64,000 nucleotides of DNA from positions 81,355,420-81,419,419 of the forward strand of contig CM039463.1 in NCBI GenBank assembly GCA_022414725.1, given 5' to 3'. The notes under the pieces were generated by a model, which did no database searches, had not been told where the DNA came from, and saw only the letters and a list, made by a program, of their open reading frames with translations. A program made the position numbers and the translations under genes. Each line of letters opens with the position of its first letter. The first letter of the stretch is position 1. The stretch comes from Microglena sp. YARC. Lineage: Eukaryota; Chlorophyta; Chlorophyceae; Chlamydomonadales; Chlamydomonadaceae. Below are positions 46,401-54,300 of this stretch, piece after piece.

Positions 46401-46572
46401 AAGCTGCGCAACAAGTTGAAAAGAAAAACCCTGATCCCCAGGACGCATCATCATCACTGCTGACCTTGATTGCTGCATGTGCATTGCCACGATGTAGGAT
46501 GGTCGTACCCCCCTGGATGTGGCAGTGGATTCTGGACATGGACAAGATGTTCGAGACGCTCTTTCACTTTGA
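24910..46572 (+). CDS. Ankyrin-repeat protein gene B (multi-exon span)
   Basis: This tandem paralogue of gene A runs from ATG at 24910 to TGA at 46570-46572. The first exon (MNLWKF...), capping exon and terminal exon match gene A, but the coiled-coil exon is missing. Between them lie 14 open 99-nt ankyrin exons and at least three dead ones, alternating beta type ([14 protein letters not shown]) and alpha type ([14 protein letters not shown]). The predicted product from open exons is about 587 residues: an N-terminal 60-residue segment and a long ankyrin array, probably a protein-binding scaffold. Every ankyrin exon is phase 0-0. Introns are 0.5-2.5 kb and hold two hAT-type elements, four MITEs, a SINE fragment and G-rich arrays. 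One long transcript with many isoforms is possible, as is decay into a pseudogene. Confidence 0.68.
25440..25562 (+). CDS. Gene B capping exon
   Basis: 123 nt, phase 0-0: AESRHRWPDVSGSNLLKASR then AGDLAGTLSLLKRY, closing with a run of six aspartates encoded by a (GAT)n microsatellite before GAG|GTAACT. The aspartate run replaces the tail seen in gene A. Confidence 0.65.
26379..26573. mobile_element. Hairpin-rich insertion in gene B intron
   Basis: Relative to sister introns (GACTGCTTGCACAACATC), about 195 bp are inserted between GACTGCTT and GTACAACATC. It holds GGAGCCCCCCCTTCTGGGGG near its left end, (CATC)n, and GCGTCGCAGGCGACGC near the right end. The nature of the element is unknown. The alpha exon expected just downstream is missing. 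Confidence 0.45.
26713..26946. mobile_element. MITE with CAGTGAT-type end
   Basis: The right end ATATCACTG, reverse complemented, reads CAGTGATATTTTTTTC, like the 39644 element. The left end is AAGGGACATTTTTTCC. Flanks GTCTAGAA (26705-26712) and GTCTAGGA (26947-26954) form an 8-bp duplication with one mismatch. Size and duplication fit a small hAT-derived MITE. Confidence 0.55.
27081..27179 (+). CDS. Gene B ankyrin exon, beta type
   Basis: 99 nt, phase 0-0. It starts DGSSPLHRAAAKGHIDCVLA and ends [22 protein letters not shown]. The acceptor is TACTTTGCAG. Confidence 0.72.
27841..27917 (+). pseudogene. Dead ankyrin exon, alpha type
   Basis: It has lost its acceptor and first codons and carries a 4-nt deletion (ACTTTTATGCCAGAGCC against GCTTTGGTGGAAGCCGGAGCC). 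The donor GTAAGA remains. The pseudo-exon at 42940 shares the same kind of damage, so the pair was duplicated after the deletion. Confidence 0.7.
28268..28461. mobile_element. CAGGGTA MITE, copy 1
   Basis: A 194-bp element from CAGGGTAACAC to GTAGTACCCTG, flanked by TTTGGGGT (28260-28267) and GTTGGGGT (28462-28469), 7 of 8 matching. The interior is full of AGCGCTT/AAGCGC motifs and matches the copy at 45312. The CAGGG ends and 8-bp duplication are hAT hallmarks. Confidence 0.7.
28470..29220 (+). repeat. G-rich degenerate array (GGGTTGGGGTTTG...), intronic
   Basis: Dozens of imperfect copies of GGGTAGGGTTGGGGTTTG alternate with GAGGGAAGGGCTGGGGTTGGG. The G-rich strand is the gene's sense strand, so the pre-mRNA could form G-quadruplexes. 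Similar arrays lie at 34430-34990 and 43195-43760. Confidence 0.75.
29411..29510 (+). pseudogene. Frameshifted ankyrin exon, beta type
   Basis: The splice sites are good (TTTGCAG, GTAAGAAAG) and it starts DGNTPLHIAVGGGHLDCL. One extra base in TGCCTACCTTTCATTGG makes it 100 nt and shifts the frame. Inclusion would disrupt the protein; skipping would not. Confidence 0.72.
30165..30263 (+). CDS. Gene B ankyrin exon, alpha type
   Basis: 99 nt, phase 0-0. It starts [20 protein letters not shown] and ends LVKAGAKVDAETN|GTAAGA. The acceptor is CCTTGCAG. Confidence 0.75.
30724..30822 (+). CDS. Gene B ankyrin exon, beta type
   Basis: 99 nt, phase 0-0. It starts QGSTPLHDAALNGHLDCLLA and ends LVKAGASIDAKDK|GTAAGAAAG. 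It differs from its duplication partner at 44194 far more than the surrounding intron does. Confidence 0.75.
31001..31076 (-). mobile_element. 5'-truncated tRNA-type SINE fragment
   Basis: The 76-bp insert is flanked by GATGCAGTGTGT on both sides (30989-31000 and 31077-31088). Reverse complemented it matches the 3' part of the SINE at 58639-58853 (GTACGACNGGCTCCCTTAAC and neighbours). The sister intron at 44460-44475 lacks the insert. Confidence 0.75.
31608..31706 (+). CDS. Gene B ankyrin exon, alpha type
   Basis: 99 nt, phase 0-0. It starts EEATPLHWATQEGHLDCINA and ends LVEAGAKLNAETN. The protein and nucleotide sequence equal those of the exon at 44974, which marks a recent local duplication. 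Confidence 0.75.
33054..33152 (+). CDS. Gene B ankyrin exon, alpha type
   Basis: 99 nt, phase 0-0. It starts [20 protein letters not shown] and ends LVEAGAKVDAEDN|GTAAGA. The beta exon expected upstream (about 32330) is absent; CCTTAGCCCTAAAACC lies there instead. Confidence 0.75.
33295..34242 (-). mobile_element. hAT-type element, copy 2
   Basis: A 948-bp element with ends TAGGCTTTGGAGG and CCTCCTAACCCTA (inverted repeats, 11 of 13). It is flanked by a perfect 8-bp duplication CTTATATT (33287-33294 and 34243-34250). Removing it restores AATCAACCTTATATTGCACC, the sequence present in sister introns (AATCAACCTCATATTGCACC). It carries one long reading frame on the minus strand but no transposase catalytic core, so it is non-autonomous. 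Confidence 0.85.
33439..34125 (-). CDS. hAT copy 2 internal reading frame, BED-finger-like
   Basis: This 228-codon frame runs from MARRRGWKGRK to a serine/aspartate-rich tail. Around residues 135-165 it has ACTKCSRVFSLSNPQASYKL followed by HSDPTKTSYC, a Cys-x2-Cys and His/Cys pair resembling the BED zinc finger at the N terminus of hAT transposases. Fragments of the same protein can be read in copy 1 with stops. No DDE/hATC region follows, so it is probably a truncated transposase or a retained DNA-binding domain. Confidence 0.5.
   Translation of the reverse strand: MARRRGWKGRKINAKSAWLEETKRDGNRWVRVRVAGPAGKVRQEGGQYRYLSSSSYSKPEILSFANFRIASLSNSHSQMATVSNPPKSLYVRGGKQVFMSTSLPPTQIFGRLNSVKGGWKKLFRPEMQACEDGMDMDGVEEQRVVACTKCSRVFSLSNPQASYKLHSDPTKTSYCKGLLAEEKKKSASAMNELLHGVDDSDEEDLVGVEMLELRSSPRTAKQRSKVSA
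34430..34990 (+). repeat. G-rich degenerate array, intronic
   Basis: Same make-up as 28470-29220 (GGGTAGGGTTGGGGTT, AGGGAAGGGCTGGGGTTGGG), on the sense strand of gene B. Confidence 0.7.
35178..35276 (+). CDS. Gene B ankyrin exon, beta type, degenerate start
   Basis: 99 nt, phase 0-0. It starts GGDAPGHSAVRAGHLECLLA and ends [19 protein letters not shown]. The TPLH tetrapeptide has become APGH, which should weaken the first helix. Confidence 0.65.
35491..35760 (+). repeat. Hairpin followed by GGTCTGGGTCTCGGTCT microsatellite
   Basis: GAGGTTACCGCCC (35491-35503) pairs with GGGCGGTCACCTC (35508-35520) around TATC. About 220 bp of GGTCTN hexamer repeats follow. Long open frames here on both strands are by-products of the 6-bp period. 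The block interrupts a sequence that is continuous in sister introns, so it lies in an insertion reaching to about 35915. Confidence 0.65.
36407..36505 (+). CDS. Gene B ankyrin exon, alpha type
   Basis: 99 nt, phase 0-0. It starts [20 protein letters not shown] and ends LVKAGAKVDAESN|GTACGA. The donor +4 A is changed to C but GT is kept. Confidence 0.72.
37099..37197 (+). CDS. Gene B ankyrin exon, beta type
   Basis: 99 nt, phase 0-0. It starts QSGTPLHSAAGAGHIDCLLA and ends [22 protein letters not shown]. Confidence 0.72.
37819..37917 (+). CDS. Gene B ankyrin exon, alpha type
   Basis: 99 nt, phase 0-0. It starts [20 protein letters not shown] and ends LVEAGANVNAKNI|GTAAGA. Confidence 0.73.
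38015..38405 (+). repeat. Two adjoining intronic tandem arrays (28 bp and 38 bp)
   Basis: About seven copies of AATCAACCTCGTATCACACC plus ACATTCAC (28 bp, about 38020-38215) are followed by about five copies of a 38-bp unit TCACCCTGGTTTCAGTCTTG... (38231-38405). Both units occur once in sister introns, so each was amplified locally. Confidence 0.8.
39163..39261 (+). CDS. Gene B ankyrin exon, beta type
   Basis: 99 nt, phase 0-0. It starts RGDAPVHSAAGLGHLDCLLA and ends [19 protein letters not shown]. Confidence 0.7.
39644..39866. mobile_element. MITE CAGTGATTTTT...AAAAATCCCTG
   Basis: A 223-bp element with inverted ends CAGTGATTTTT/CAGGGATTTTT and a perfect 8-bp duplication ATCCTTTT (39636-39643 and 39867-39874). 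The interior contains the inverted pair AGCGATAATTTCGCT and the palindrome-like CGCTATATATAGCG. It is hAT-like by its ends and duplication. Confidence 0.72.
40351..40400. repeat. (CATA)n microsatellite
   Basis: About twelve CATA units directly precede the target duplication of hAT copy 3. Confidence 0.85.
40409..41508 (-). mobile_element. hAT-type element, copy 3
   Basis: A 1100-bp element with ends TAGGCTTCGGCCTATAGGG and GTCCTAACCCTA, flanked by CATATAAA (40401-40408) and CATATGAA (41509-41516), 7 of 8 matching. It is copy 1 in reverse orientation. It contains a 24-nt C run (40936-40959) and a (CTC)n stretch (40989-41021). The reading frame is decayed. Confidence 0.75.
41587..41685 (+). 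CDS. Gene B ankyrin exon, alpha type
   Basis: 99 nt, phase 0-0. It starts EDTTPLHAAAQGGHLDFLNA and ends LVEAGAKVDAETN|GTAGGA. The acceptor is CCTGTAG. The hAT copy 3 insertion ends only 79 bp upstream, so this intron's branch region is probably still intact but short. Confidence 0.7.
42169..42267 (+). CDS. Gene B ankyrin exon, beta type, donor lost
   Basis: 99 nt, starting DHCTPLLLAAAKGNLDCLLA and ending LVKAGARGDAKDK. The donor GTAAGA has become TTAAGA, so normal splicing out of the exon fails unless a cryptic donor is used. It is best regarded as a skipped or dying exon. Confidence 0.55.
42940..43015 (+). pseudogene. Dead ankyrin exon, alpha type
   Basis: It lacks an acceptor and the TPLH start; the middle (GACTGCCTAAATGCTTCTGTGCCGAAGCC) carries the same deletion region as 27841. 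The donor is GTACGA. Confidence 0.68.
43195..43760 (+). repeat. G-rich degenerate array, intronic
   Basis: Same type as 28470-29220, again between a dead alpha exon and the next beta exon, so it was duplicated with the exon pair. Confidence 0.7.
44194..44292 (+). CDS. Gene B ankyrin exon, beta type
   Basis: 99 nt, phase 0-0. It starts DGATHLHGAAGGGHFDCLLA and ends [23 protein letters not shown] is changed to THLH. Confidence 0.7.
44974..45072 (+). CDS. Gene B ankyrin exon, alpha type
   Basis: 99 nt, phase 0-0, identical in sequence to the exon at 31608 (EEATPLHWATQEGHLDCINA...). It is the last full ankyrin exon before the terminal exon. Confidence 0.75.
45312..45506. mobile_element. CAGGGTA MITE, copy 2
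   Basis: A 195-bp element CAGGATACTTC...GAATTACCCTG with a perfect 8-bp duplication GTCTTGTT (45304-45311 and 45507-45514). The duplicated sister intron at 31935-31960 lacks it, showing the empty site. Confidence 0.78.
45893..45920. repeat. Interstitial telomere-like string
   Basis: CTAAACCCTAAACCCTAAGC followed by CCTAAAACC resembles plant/algal telomere repeats (CCCTAAA). A shorter version is in the duplicated sister intron at 32327-32350. Confidence 0.5.
46498..46572 (+). CDS. Gene B terminal exon
   Basis: 75 nt after [27 protein letters not shown] then ALSL and TGA. It matches the gene A terminal exon up to DVAV and then keeps a more typical ankyrin helix (SGHGQDVRDAL), suggesting it is the less changed of the two. 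Confidence 0.72.
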   Translation, partial: DGRTPLDVAVDSGHGQDVRDALSL

Positions 46573-47661
46573 ATACGCACAATACAGCAATTGTATATGG
46601 CGGCAGGATAAGGAGTGGAAGCAACCCGAGCGGTCAGAATCGAGTTAACTTTGTTTTTTTTCTTCTTCTTTTTTTATTTGGTCTATCAGGCTCCAGGCTG
46701 CTCACAGTCTGGGCTGAGTAAACATGGGTAGCCTTAACACTACAAAAGACTCCCTAGGGCAGATAGATCGTAATCATAGTGCGGCAGAATTGTGTGAGAG
46801 TCAGGGTCGGGATCACAAAGTCTCTGATGAGTGTCAACTGTGCAAATGATTAAAATGCTGCTAGCTCCAACTATTGGTAGCTATCCTACAAAGTTCCACA
46901 GCCACATTGCTGGTAGCTTTTTTGTGAGGGGCCATGACGCTAAAATACTGTGGAATTGAACCTCACCACTATCTCCATACTCCCGCAAAGAGGGTTGATA
47001 TATACAGCAAGGGTGATGCAGATCACAAGGGATGTAGAACACATCACACTTGTAACTCAGCCTGCATGTCCTGCAATCTAACGCCGCCCCATAACTGCTA
47101 AGGTAAACATTGGCAAGACAGGAAAATAGCAATCATCCCGTGGAACTGTGGTCTAGGCTATTTGCATGTCTAGACCACGGTTTGGGAAATGGGGAGGGGT
47201 TTGGATGCGAATGAACCGACCAGACAAAATTACAAATGGTGGCGGGAAGGGGATAAGAGTGCAGGTGGGGGGGTAGGGGGGATGTTGCTGCAGGTATGGG
47301 GGGCGGAGGTTGTGTGATTGTGTCTAGGGACGAGTGGAGCCCCCTGGGGAGATGGGAAGGGGATGGATGTTGGAGGGTGGTAGGTTGGAAGTATATGTTG
47401 TTGAAGGAGGGAGGGTAGAGGGAGTGTGCGTGAAAACACGCACTCACCCCTCTCATCTGCAGTTGGTGTGTGTCTGACATTCTGAACTACCCTGATGAGG
47501 ACCCATCATTTTAGCTGACAATCCTCCCATTCAGAAAAGTAACAGTGCTATTCCTGCCACACGGTGGGTTACCGTATATTATAAGGCGGTACCCAAGTGC
47601 TAGATGAAGACGGCAAGCAGGCAGTTGGCTGCCTGAAGCCATGTGATCAAGTTCAAGTTGT
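46573..47661. other. Gene B 3' flank and intergenic region
   Basis: The 3' block GTCTATCAGGCTCCAGGCTG...GAGTAAACATG lies at 46681-46726, and one diverged unit of the 47-bp minisatellite at 46739-46788. The segment 47425-47665 repeats the gene A downstream flank (23620-23915), so the segmental duplication that made the two genes extended this far. I see no further gene. Confidence 0.5.
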
Positions 47662-47677
47662 GGTGTTCAAAAACACC
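47662..47677 (-). terminator. H4 mRNA 3' stem-loop
   Basis: On the minus strand this reads GGTGTTTTTGAACACC: a 6-bp stem and a TTTG loop 47 nt after the H4 stop. This fits the replication-dependent histone stem-loop pattern (stem GG..., loop UYUN). Confidence 0.82.
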
Positions 47678-47723
47678 GTTTGTTTGTTGTGGAAGGGAGA
47701 TATCCCAAGAGATATGGAGGAGC

Positions 47724-48771
<1,048 letters not shown>

Positions 48772-48805
48772 ATCCGATCAACATGTTGCATATTAGCATC
48801 AAAAC

Positions 48806-48821
48806 GGTGTTTTTAAACACC
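48806..48821 (+). terminator. H3 mRNA 3' stem-loop
   Basis: GGTGTTTTTAAACACC forms a 6-bp stem with loop TTTA, 34 nt after the H3 stop. It has the same stem as the H4 element, so both mRNAs are probably processed by the same stem-loop-binding machinery instead of being polyadenylated. Confidence 0.85.
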
Positions 48822-51223
48822 ACCTGACCCTTGCTGCTTTTATATCATAGCCAAAAATTTTGATCGGTCATGTACACGACTCCAATCTCGAGGCTGTGCG
48901 CCATCTTGGGCAGTTAAAAGCAAGGTTCGAAGCATTTTATCAAAAATGACTAATGGGTCCAGGTGAGTCTCTTGGTTAGTTCTTAGCTTACGGATGTCCA
49001 CCCTACAGCATGGTGTTTTAACATATTTCCCAAGCGGGGAATGTCTTATGATTTCATGTTTGGGAGCGCTGAGACTGCAGACACACTTGATAGGAGATGC
49101 TACTTCGTTACAGATTAGGAATAAGATAACATCAAGCATGTGAGCTTGAACTATAAAGGAGACCAAAGATGGCGGCAGGCAGTACATGCAGGCACGTGGC
49201 TATAGCTGGTATTGGCACTTATGCAGCAGGCGATACTGAGCCCTGTAGGGTCTCAGACATGTGTGCTCTTTGCCACTAAGAGGCGACGTCGTAGTCGCAC
49301 TAGGGATCAAGCTTGAGACCACTCCAGGTGGTTGGCCTTTGCCAAGTTACGGTTACCATGGTACCGGTACTCTGTATACTAAGCCCTAGCAAGTTAAATG
49401 TTCCTGATAAGAAATGCTACATGGATTTATTTTCAGCAAGCTTGGGCAGACTACTTTGCGAACATGTACTTGACCTTGAACTTGGTTATATGGCTCCAGC
49501 CAGCAATTTGGCTGGCTGGAGCCATGGACCGGTCTGGCTACCGTACTAACTTACTAAGCCCTAGCAAGTTTAATGCTCCTGATTTGAATTATTACATGGT
49601 TCAACAGCAAGGTTGGGCAGGCTGCTTGGTGAACATGTAACAAGGAAATGTAACAATAGCAGAAGACCCTTTGCCAACTGGATTTCGGGTTTGAGCTTGA
49701 GGCAGTCAAAGCCCTTTGCCAAGTTAGTTCTGCCATGCTTTTCTTAGACCCACTTTTAGAAGGGAAATGACATTTGCCAATACTTAATCTTGCCAATACT
49801 TAAGGCGCGTACGGTAAACAAATTTAGTAGGAAAGAATGTAATCTTCATGCCAATGCACTTTACGTCATATGCAGGTTGTTCAACGACTAAGGTTCCGTC
49901 GCGTCGCAGAAGCAGCTTCAGTGGTTTGGTTGCGTCTCAGGGCGCAGGCTGTGAAATTGGTTGTCACAGGGCGCAGAACTGGGAGTCCTCCTGAACAACC
50001 CTGTTTCTATCATCCTATGGTCCAACACATCACATGGCTTTGATCGAACGTCCATTCTGCCAAGCTCCCAAGTGTGGCGCTGCAACCCCGAGAATTGAGG
50101 CCCAGGCCAGGGTTGTACAAGGAGTCAAGGGTATCTATCTTTTGAGACGTAAACAGTCAATAATCTACGTTTCAAGAGCGCACAGCTACGTTTTCATAAG
50201 CCGCACATCTACGTCTCATGAGATCAAATCTACGTATGCAAAATTGGTATAGGAGTCATGGACCCTCCAAAATATGTGTTGACTCGTGACGCATAACCTT
50301 TTGATCAACCCTGGCCCAGGTGTCTTCATGCTTTTCAGTACATGTATTGGACTATCGGTTCAATTTGGTTCAACGTGGTCTATCAGCCTTCTGGCTCCTC
50401 ACTGTATGTAGGTAGAGTAAACATGTGTAGCCTTTTCTACGAAACATGAACTCATCAAGTTCAGAAGTGTTTGCTCATGCTCATAACCCTCAGTGGGCGC
50501 TTTTTGGTGTATGGGGTCCCACTTCCTGGGGTGGAAATCCTTTCAATACCAAATTGCTCAGAAGATGGTTGTAGACAGGGAAGCCAATACAGAGTATGAA
50601 CTTGAACGCAGATCCCTGTACGCAGATCGGAGGCAAGCCACGGCACGAGGCCACAACACTACCCTGACACGTACAACCCTGGCGTACAACCTGCGTACAA
50701 GACGAGTTGCATGCCCACCTATCACTCGCTCGCCCTCCGACATTGCATAGCACTCTTCGTTCCGACCTCCCCTCATCGTGCCTCCCCATCCTACCTGTGC
50801 ATGCTCCGCTTACCCTGCCCTGCGTCCCGTCCCATCGGCTTCAGGCCAGCGCTGTCCTCCGCTCCTTTCATCGCCCGCAGGTCCCCACAACTGGACCCTC
50901 CCTCTCCACTCCGCTCACACACGTGTTAGTGTGCAATCGTGTGGTAACTCAATTCTAGAGGGATTCAACCACGCAGCTCTCGATATCTCCAGAGTGCCCA
51001 GAGCGGCCAGTCAGCCAGCATTCCCTCTCTTCCCTCCTCTCAATCTTTCACCGGGTTCGGTCTCCCTGCTCCCAAGGCTTGTGGGGCTCCGTGGCCGAAC
51101 TTGGGCTGGTCCTATTCAAAAGTGGGGCCTCTGGGGGCTGCAGTGAGCAGCAACTGGGCAAGTCAAGGGCCTAGCTGCCGTAAGGCCTTCCACTGCGGCC
51201 CCAAGCATGCAGTGTCATCGACG
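48822..51223. other. Intergenic region between H3 and the TatD gene
   Basis: It holds a two-copy direct repeat (CTAAGCCCTAGCAAGTT...TTGGGCAG about 49380-49460 and 49555-49635), a perfect 13-bp hairpin GGCTCCAGCCAGC/GCTGGCTGGAGCC (49492-49523), and at 50377-50440 a third copy of the ankyrin-gene 3' block (GTCTATCAGCCTTCTGGCTC...GAGTAAACATG). A string at 50513-50545 recurs inverted at 59195-59226. From about 50740 the sequence turns pyrimidine-rich and is the likely TatD promoter and leader. Confidence 0.5.
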
Positions 51224-51301
51224 ATGAAAGCCATAGCTGCAGATGCGACACAGGGTTCCATTTGGGGGGTTCGTCTGGCAGATTCACACTGTCACCTTCA
51301 G
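51224..51301 (+). CDS. TatD exon 1
   Basis: 78 nt, phase 0 end: MKAIAADATQGSIWGVRLAD then SHCHLQ|GTGTGT. It carries the metal-binding HxH motif. Confidence 0.78.
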
Positions 51302-54300
51302 GTGTGTTCAAGAGTGTGTCTTTTGTGTTCAACGTGTGACCTGTGTTCAGGTGTTACTTTCAGTTGTGTTTGATAGTGTGACCTGTGTGTGTTTGCATTT
51401 GTACATGTTTAGGGTTTAGGGTAGTAAACATGCACATGCAAATGCGAATCGACCTGCACATGCTGATGTGGACATGCACATGCACATGCTCATGCAAATC
51501 GACATGCACATGCTGACATGGACATGCACATGGACATGCACATGCTGACATGGACATGCAAATCGACGTGCACATGCTGATGTGGACATGCAAATGTACG
51601 TGCTGAGCTGTCATCGTACGCTATCGTGTTTAACTTCCCTACATACTATTACAACTGCTAACACCTAGGGGATGTCAAGAGCAGGTCGCTTGTTTCGCCC
51701 CTTTGTGTCGTATACACCCCCTCCAGCTAATCTATACGTGTGTCTTCATATTTGGGGGTTGGGCAAGTCCCTTCAGCCTACTACGCTGCCCCTGGACGGT
51801 AACATACATTTTAATATGTAGAGCAATACACGGTGAACAGAGCAGTACACGTTGAACTGAGCAATACACGTTGAACAGAGCAATACACATTGAACAGAGC
51901 GATACACGTTGAACAGAGCAATACACGCTGAACAGAGCAATACACGTTGAACAGAGCAATACACGTTGAGCAGATTAACGTGAGCGTAACAAAATCGAAT
52001 GTAACATATATACACACACTACTCCCTCAACTCCCCCTACACCCCCTACACCCCCCGCCACCCTCCTAAGCTCGCTCATCCACCAATCCCTGCTACAAGA
52101 CAACCTCCTTCACCGCAACCAAGAGCATCCACTGCTTACCACTTCCACTCCTCCATCACAAACCTAAACACGCTCCCTCCTCCGCCAATCCATGCAGGAG
52201 GACATGAGCAAGACCGGCTCTGAGCTCCTGCGTTATATATATGCTCACCCATGCTCGGCTAGGGTAGGGTGGATTAGGATAGGATAGGGTCCAACCATAC
52301 TCCCCCTGCAACCCAATCTGCCCCTTTTCCCCCGCCCCCCCTAAACACGCTCCTCAACCAATCCCTGCGGGATGACAAGAGCAAGAGCGGCTCTGAGCAC
52401 CTGCATGATATATGCCCACCCAACCTAGGCTTGGGTAGGCTAGGGTCCAACCCTACACCCCATACACCCCTAAACTGCCCCCCTCCCCCCCTAAACACGC
52501 TCCTCCACCAATCCATGTAGGGTGACAAGAGCAGCTCTGAGCTCCTGCGTCATATACACTCGCCCAGGATAGGCTAGGCTAGGGTAGGTTAGGATAGGAT
52601 AAGGTCCAACCCTCCTCCTCCTACACCTCCAACTCCACCTACACCCCCGCCCCCCCCCGCCCTCCCCCCTAAACACGTCCCTCCACCAATCCTGCAGGAG
52701 GACAAGAGCAAGAGCGGCTCTGAGCTCCTGCGTCATGTATGCCCACCCATGCTCGGCTCGGCTCGGCTAGGGTAGGATAGGGTAGATTAGGATAGGATAG
52801 GGTCCAACCCTACTCTCTCTACCCCCCCCCCCCCCCCCCCCCTGAACACGCTCCTCCACCAATACATGTAGGAGGACAAGAGCAAGAGCGGCTCTGAGCT
52901 CCTGCGCCATATCAGCTCACCCAGGCTAGCGGTGATGGGGCTCTGTGAGTTGGACTGGGAGAAGGTAGAAGAGCTCTACCACGCAGACCCTGTCAAGGTA
53001 CAGATATTTAAACTTCGATACAAAATATAAGCATGCTATATTGTACCGCACAGACCCTGTCGAGGTACAGATATTCAAACTTAGCTAACAAATATATGCA
53101 TACAATAATGCTGTACCACACAAGAACCTGCCAAGGTACAGATTTTTAAACCGAGCTAATAAATATTAGCGTACACTAATCTACCGCACAGACCCTGTAA
53201 ATGTGCATATATACGAGCGTAGCCACTAGCCAGACTAACGATAACATGCAATAATCTACTGCGCAGAGCCTGTCAAGGTACAGATATTTGAACTTTGCTC
53301 AAAAATATAATCATAACATAATGCACCGCGCAAACCCTGTCAAGGTATAGATATTGAAATTAAGCCAAAATAATGAAAACATAAAATAATGTACCGCACA
53401 GACCCTGCCAGGGTACAGATATTTAAACGTAGATAAATAATAGAAACATAACATAATGTACCGCACAGACACTGCCAGGTCACAGATATTTAAATGTAGA
53501 TAAATAATAGAAATATAAAATAATGTACCGCACAGACCCTGCCAAGGTACAGATATTTTAAGTAAGCCAGAATAATACAAGCATAACATAATGTACCGCA
53601 CAGACCCTGCCAAGGTACAGATATTTTTAACTCAGCCAGAATAATACAAACATAAAATAATGTACCGCACAGACCCTGCCAAGGTACAGATATTAAAATC
53701 TAGCCAGAATAATGAAAACGTAAAATATTAATGTACCGCACAGACCCTGTCAAGGTACAGATATTTAAATTTACCTTATAATCCCCCCCCCCCCCCTTCC
53801 ATACACATACACCCCCCCACCATCACCACCAACACCAACACCAACACCAACACCACCAACACCACACACACACACAAACAAACAAGCAAACACTCCTCCC
53901 CACCACCACCACCACCACCACCGTCACCACCACACACAAACTGCTCAACCCCACTCCCAACACACACACCCCACCCCACCAGATCATCCCCTGCTTTGGT
54001 GTGCACCCATGGCAAGCCCACCTCCCCCCCCCCCCCCCCCCACCCCCACCCCCACCACTACACACACACACACACACACACACCCCTCACACACACACAC
54101 ACGCACACACACTGCTCACCCCATGACCCCCACACCCACACCCACCCACACCCACCCCACCCCACCCCCGCCAGGTCATCCCCTGCTTTGGTGTGCACCC
54201 ATGGCAAGCCCACCTCCCCCCCCCCCCCCCCCCCCCCCCCCCCACCACCACCACCACTACACACACACACACACACCCCTCACACACACACTCACGCACA

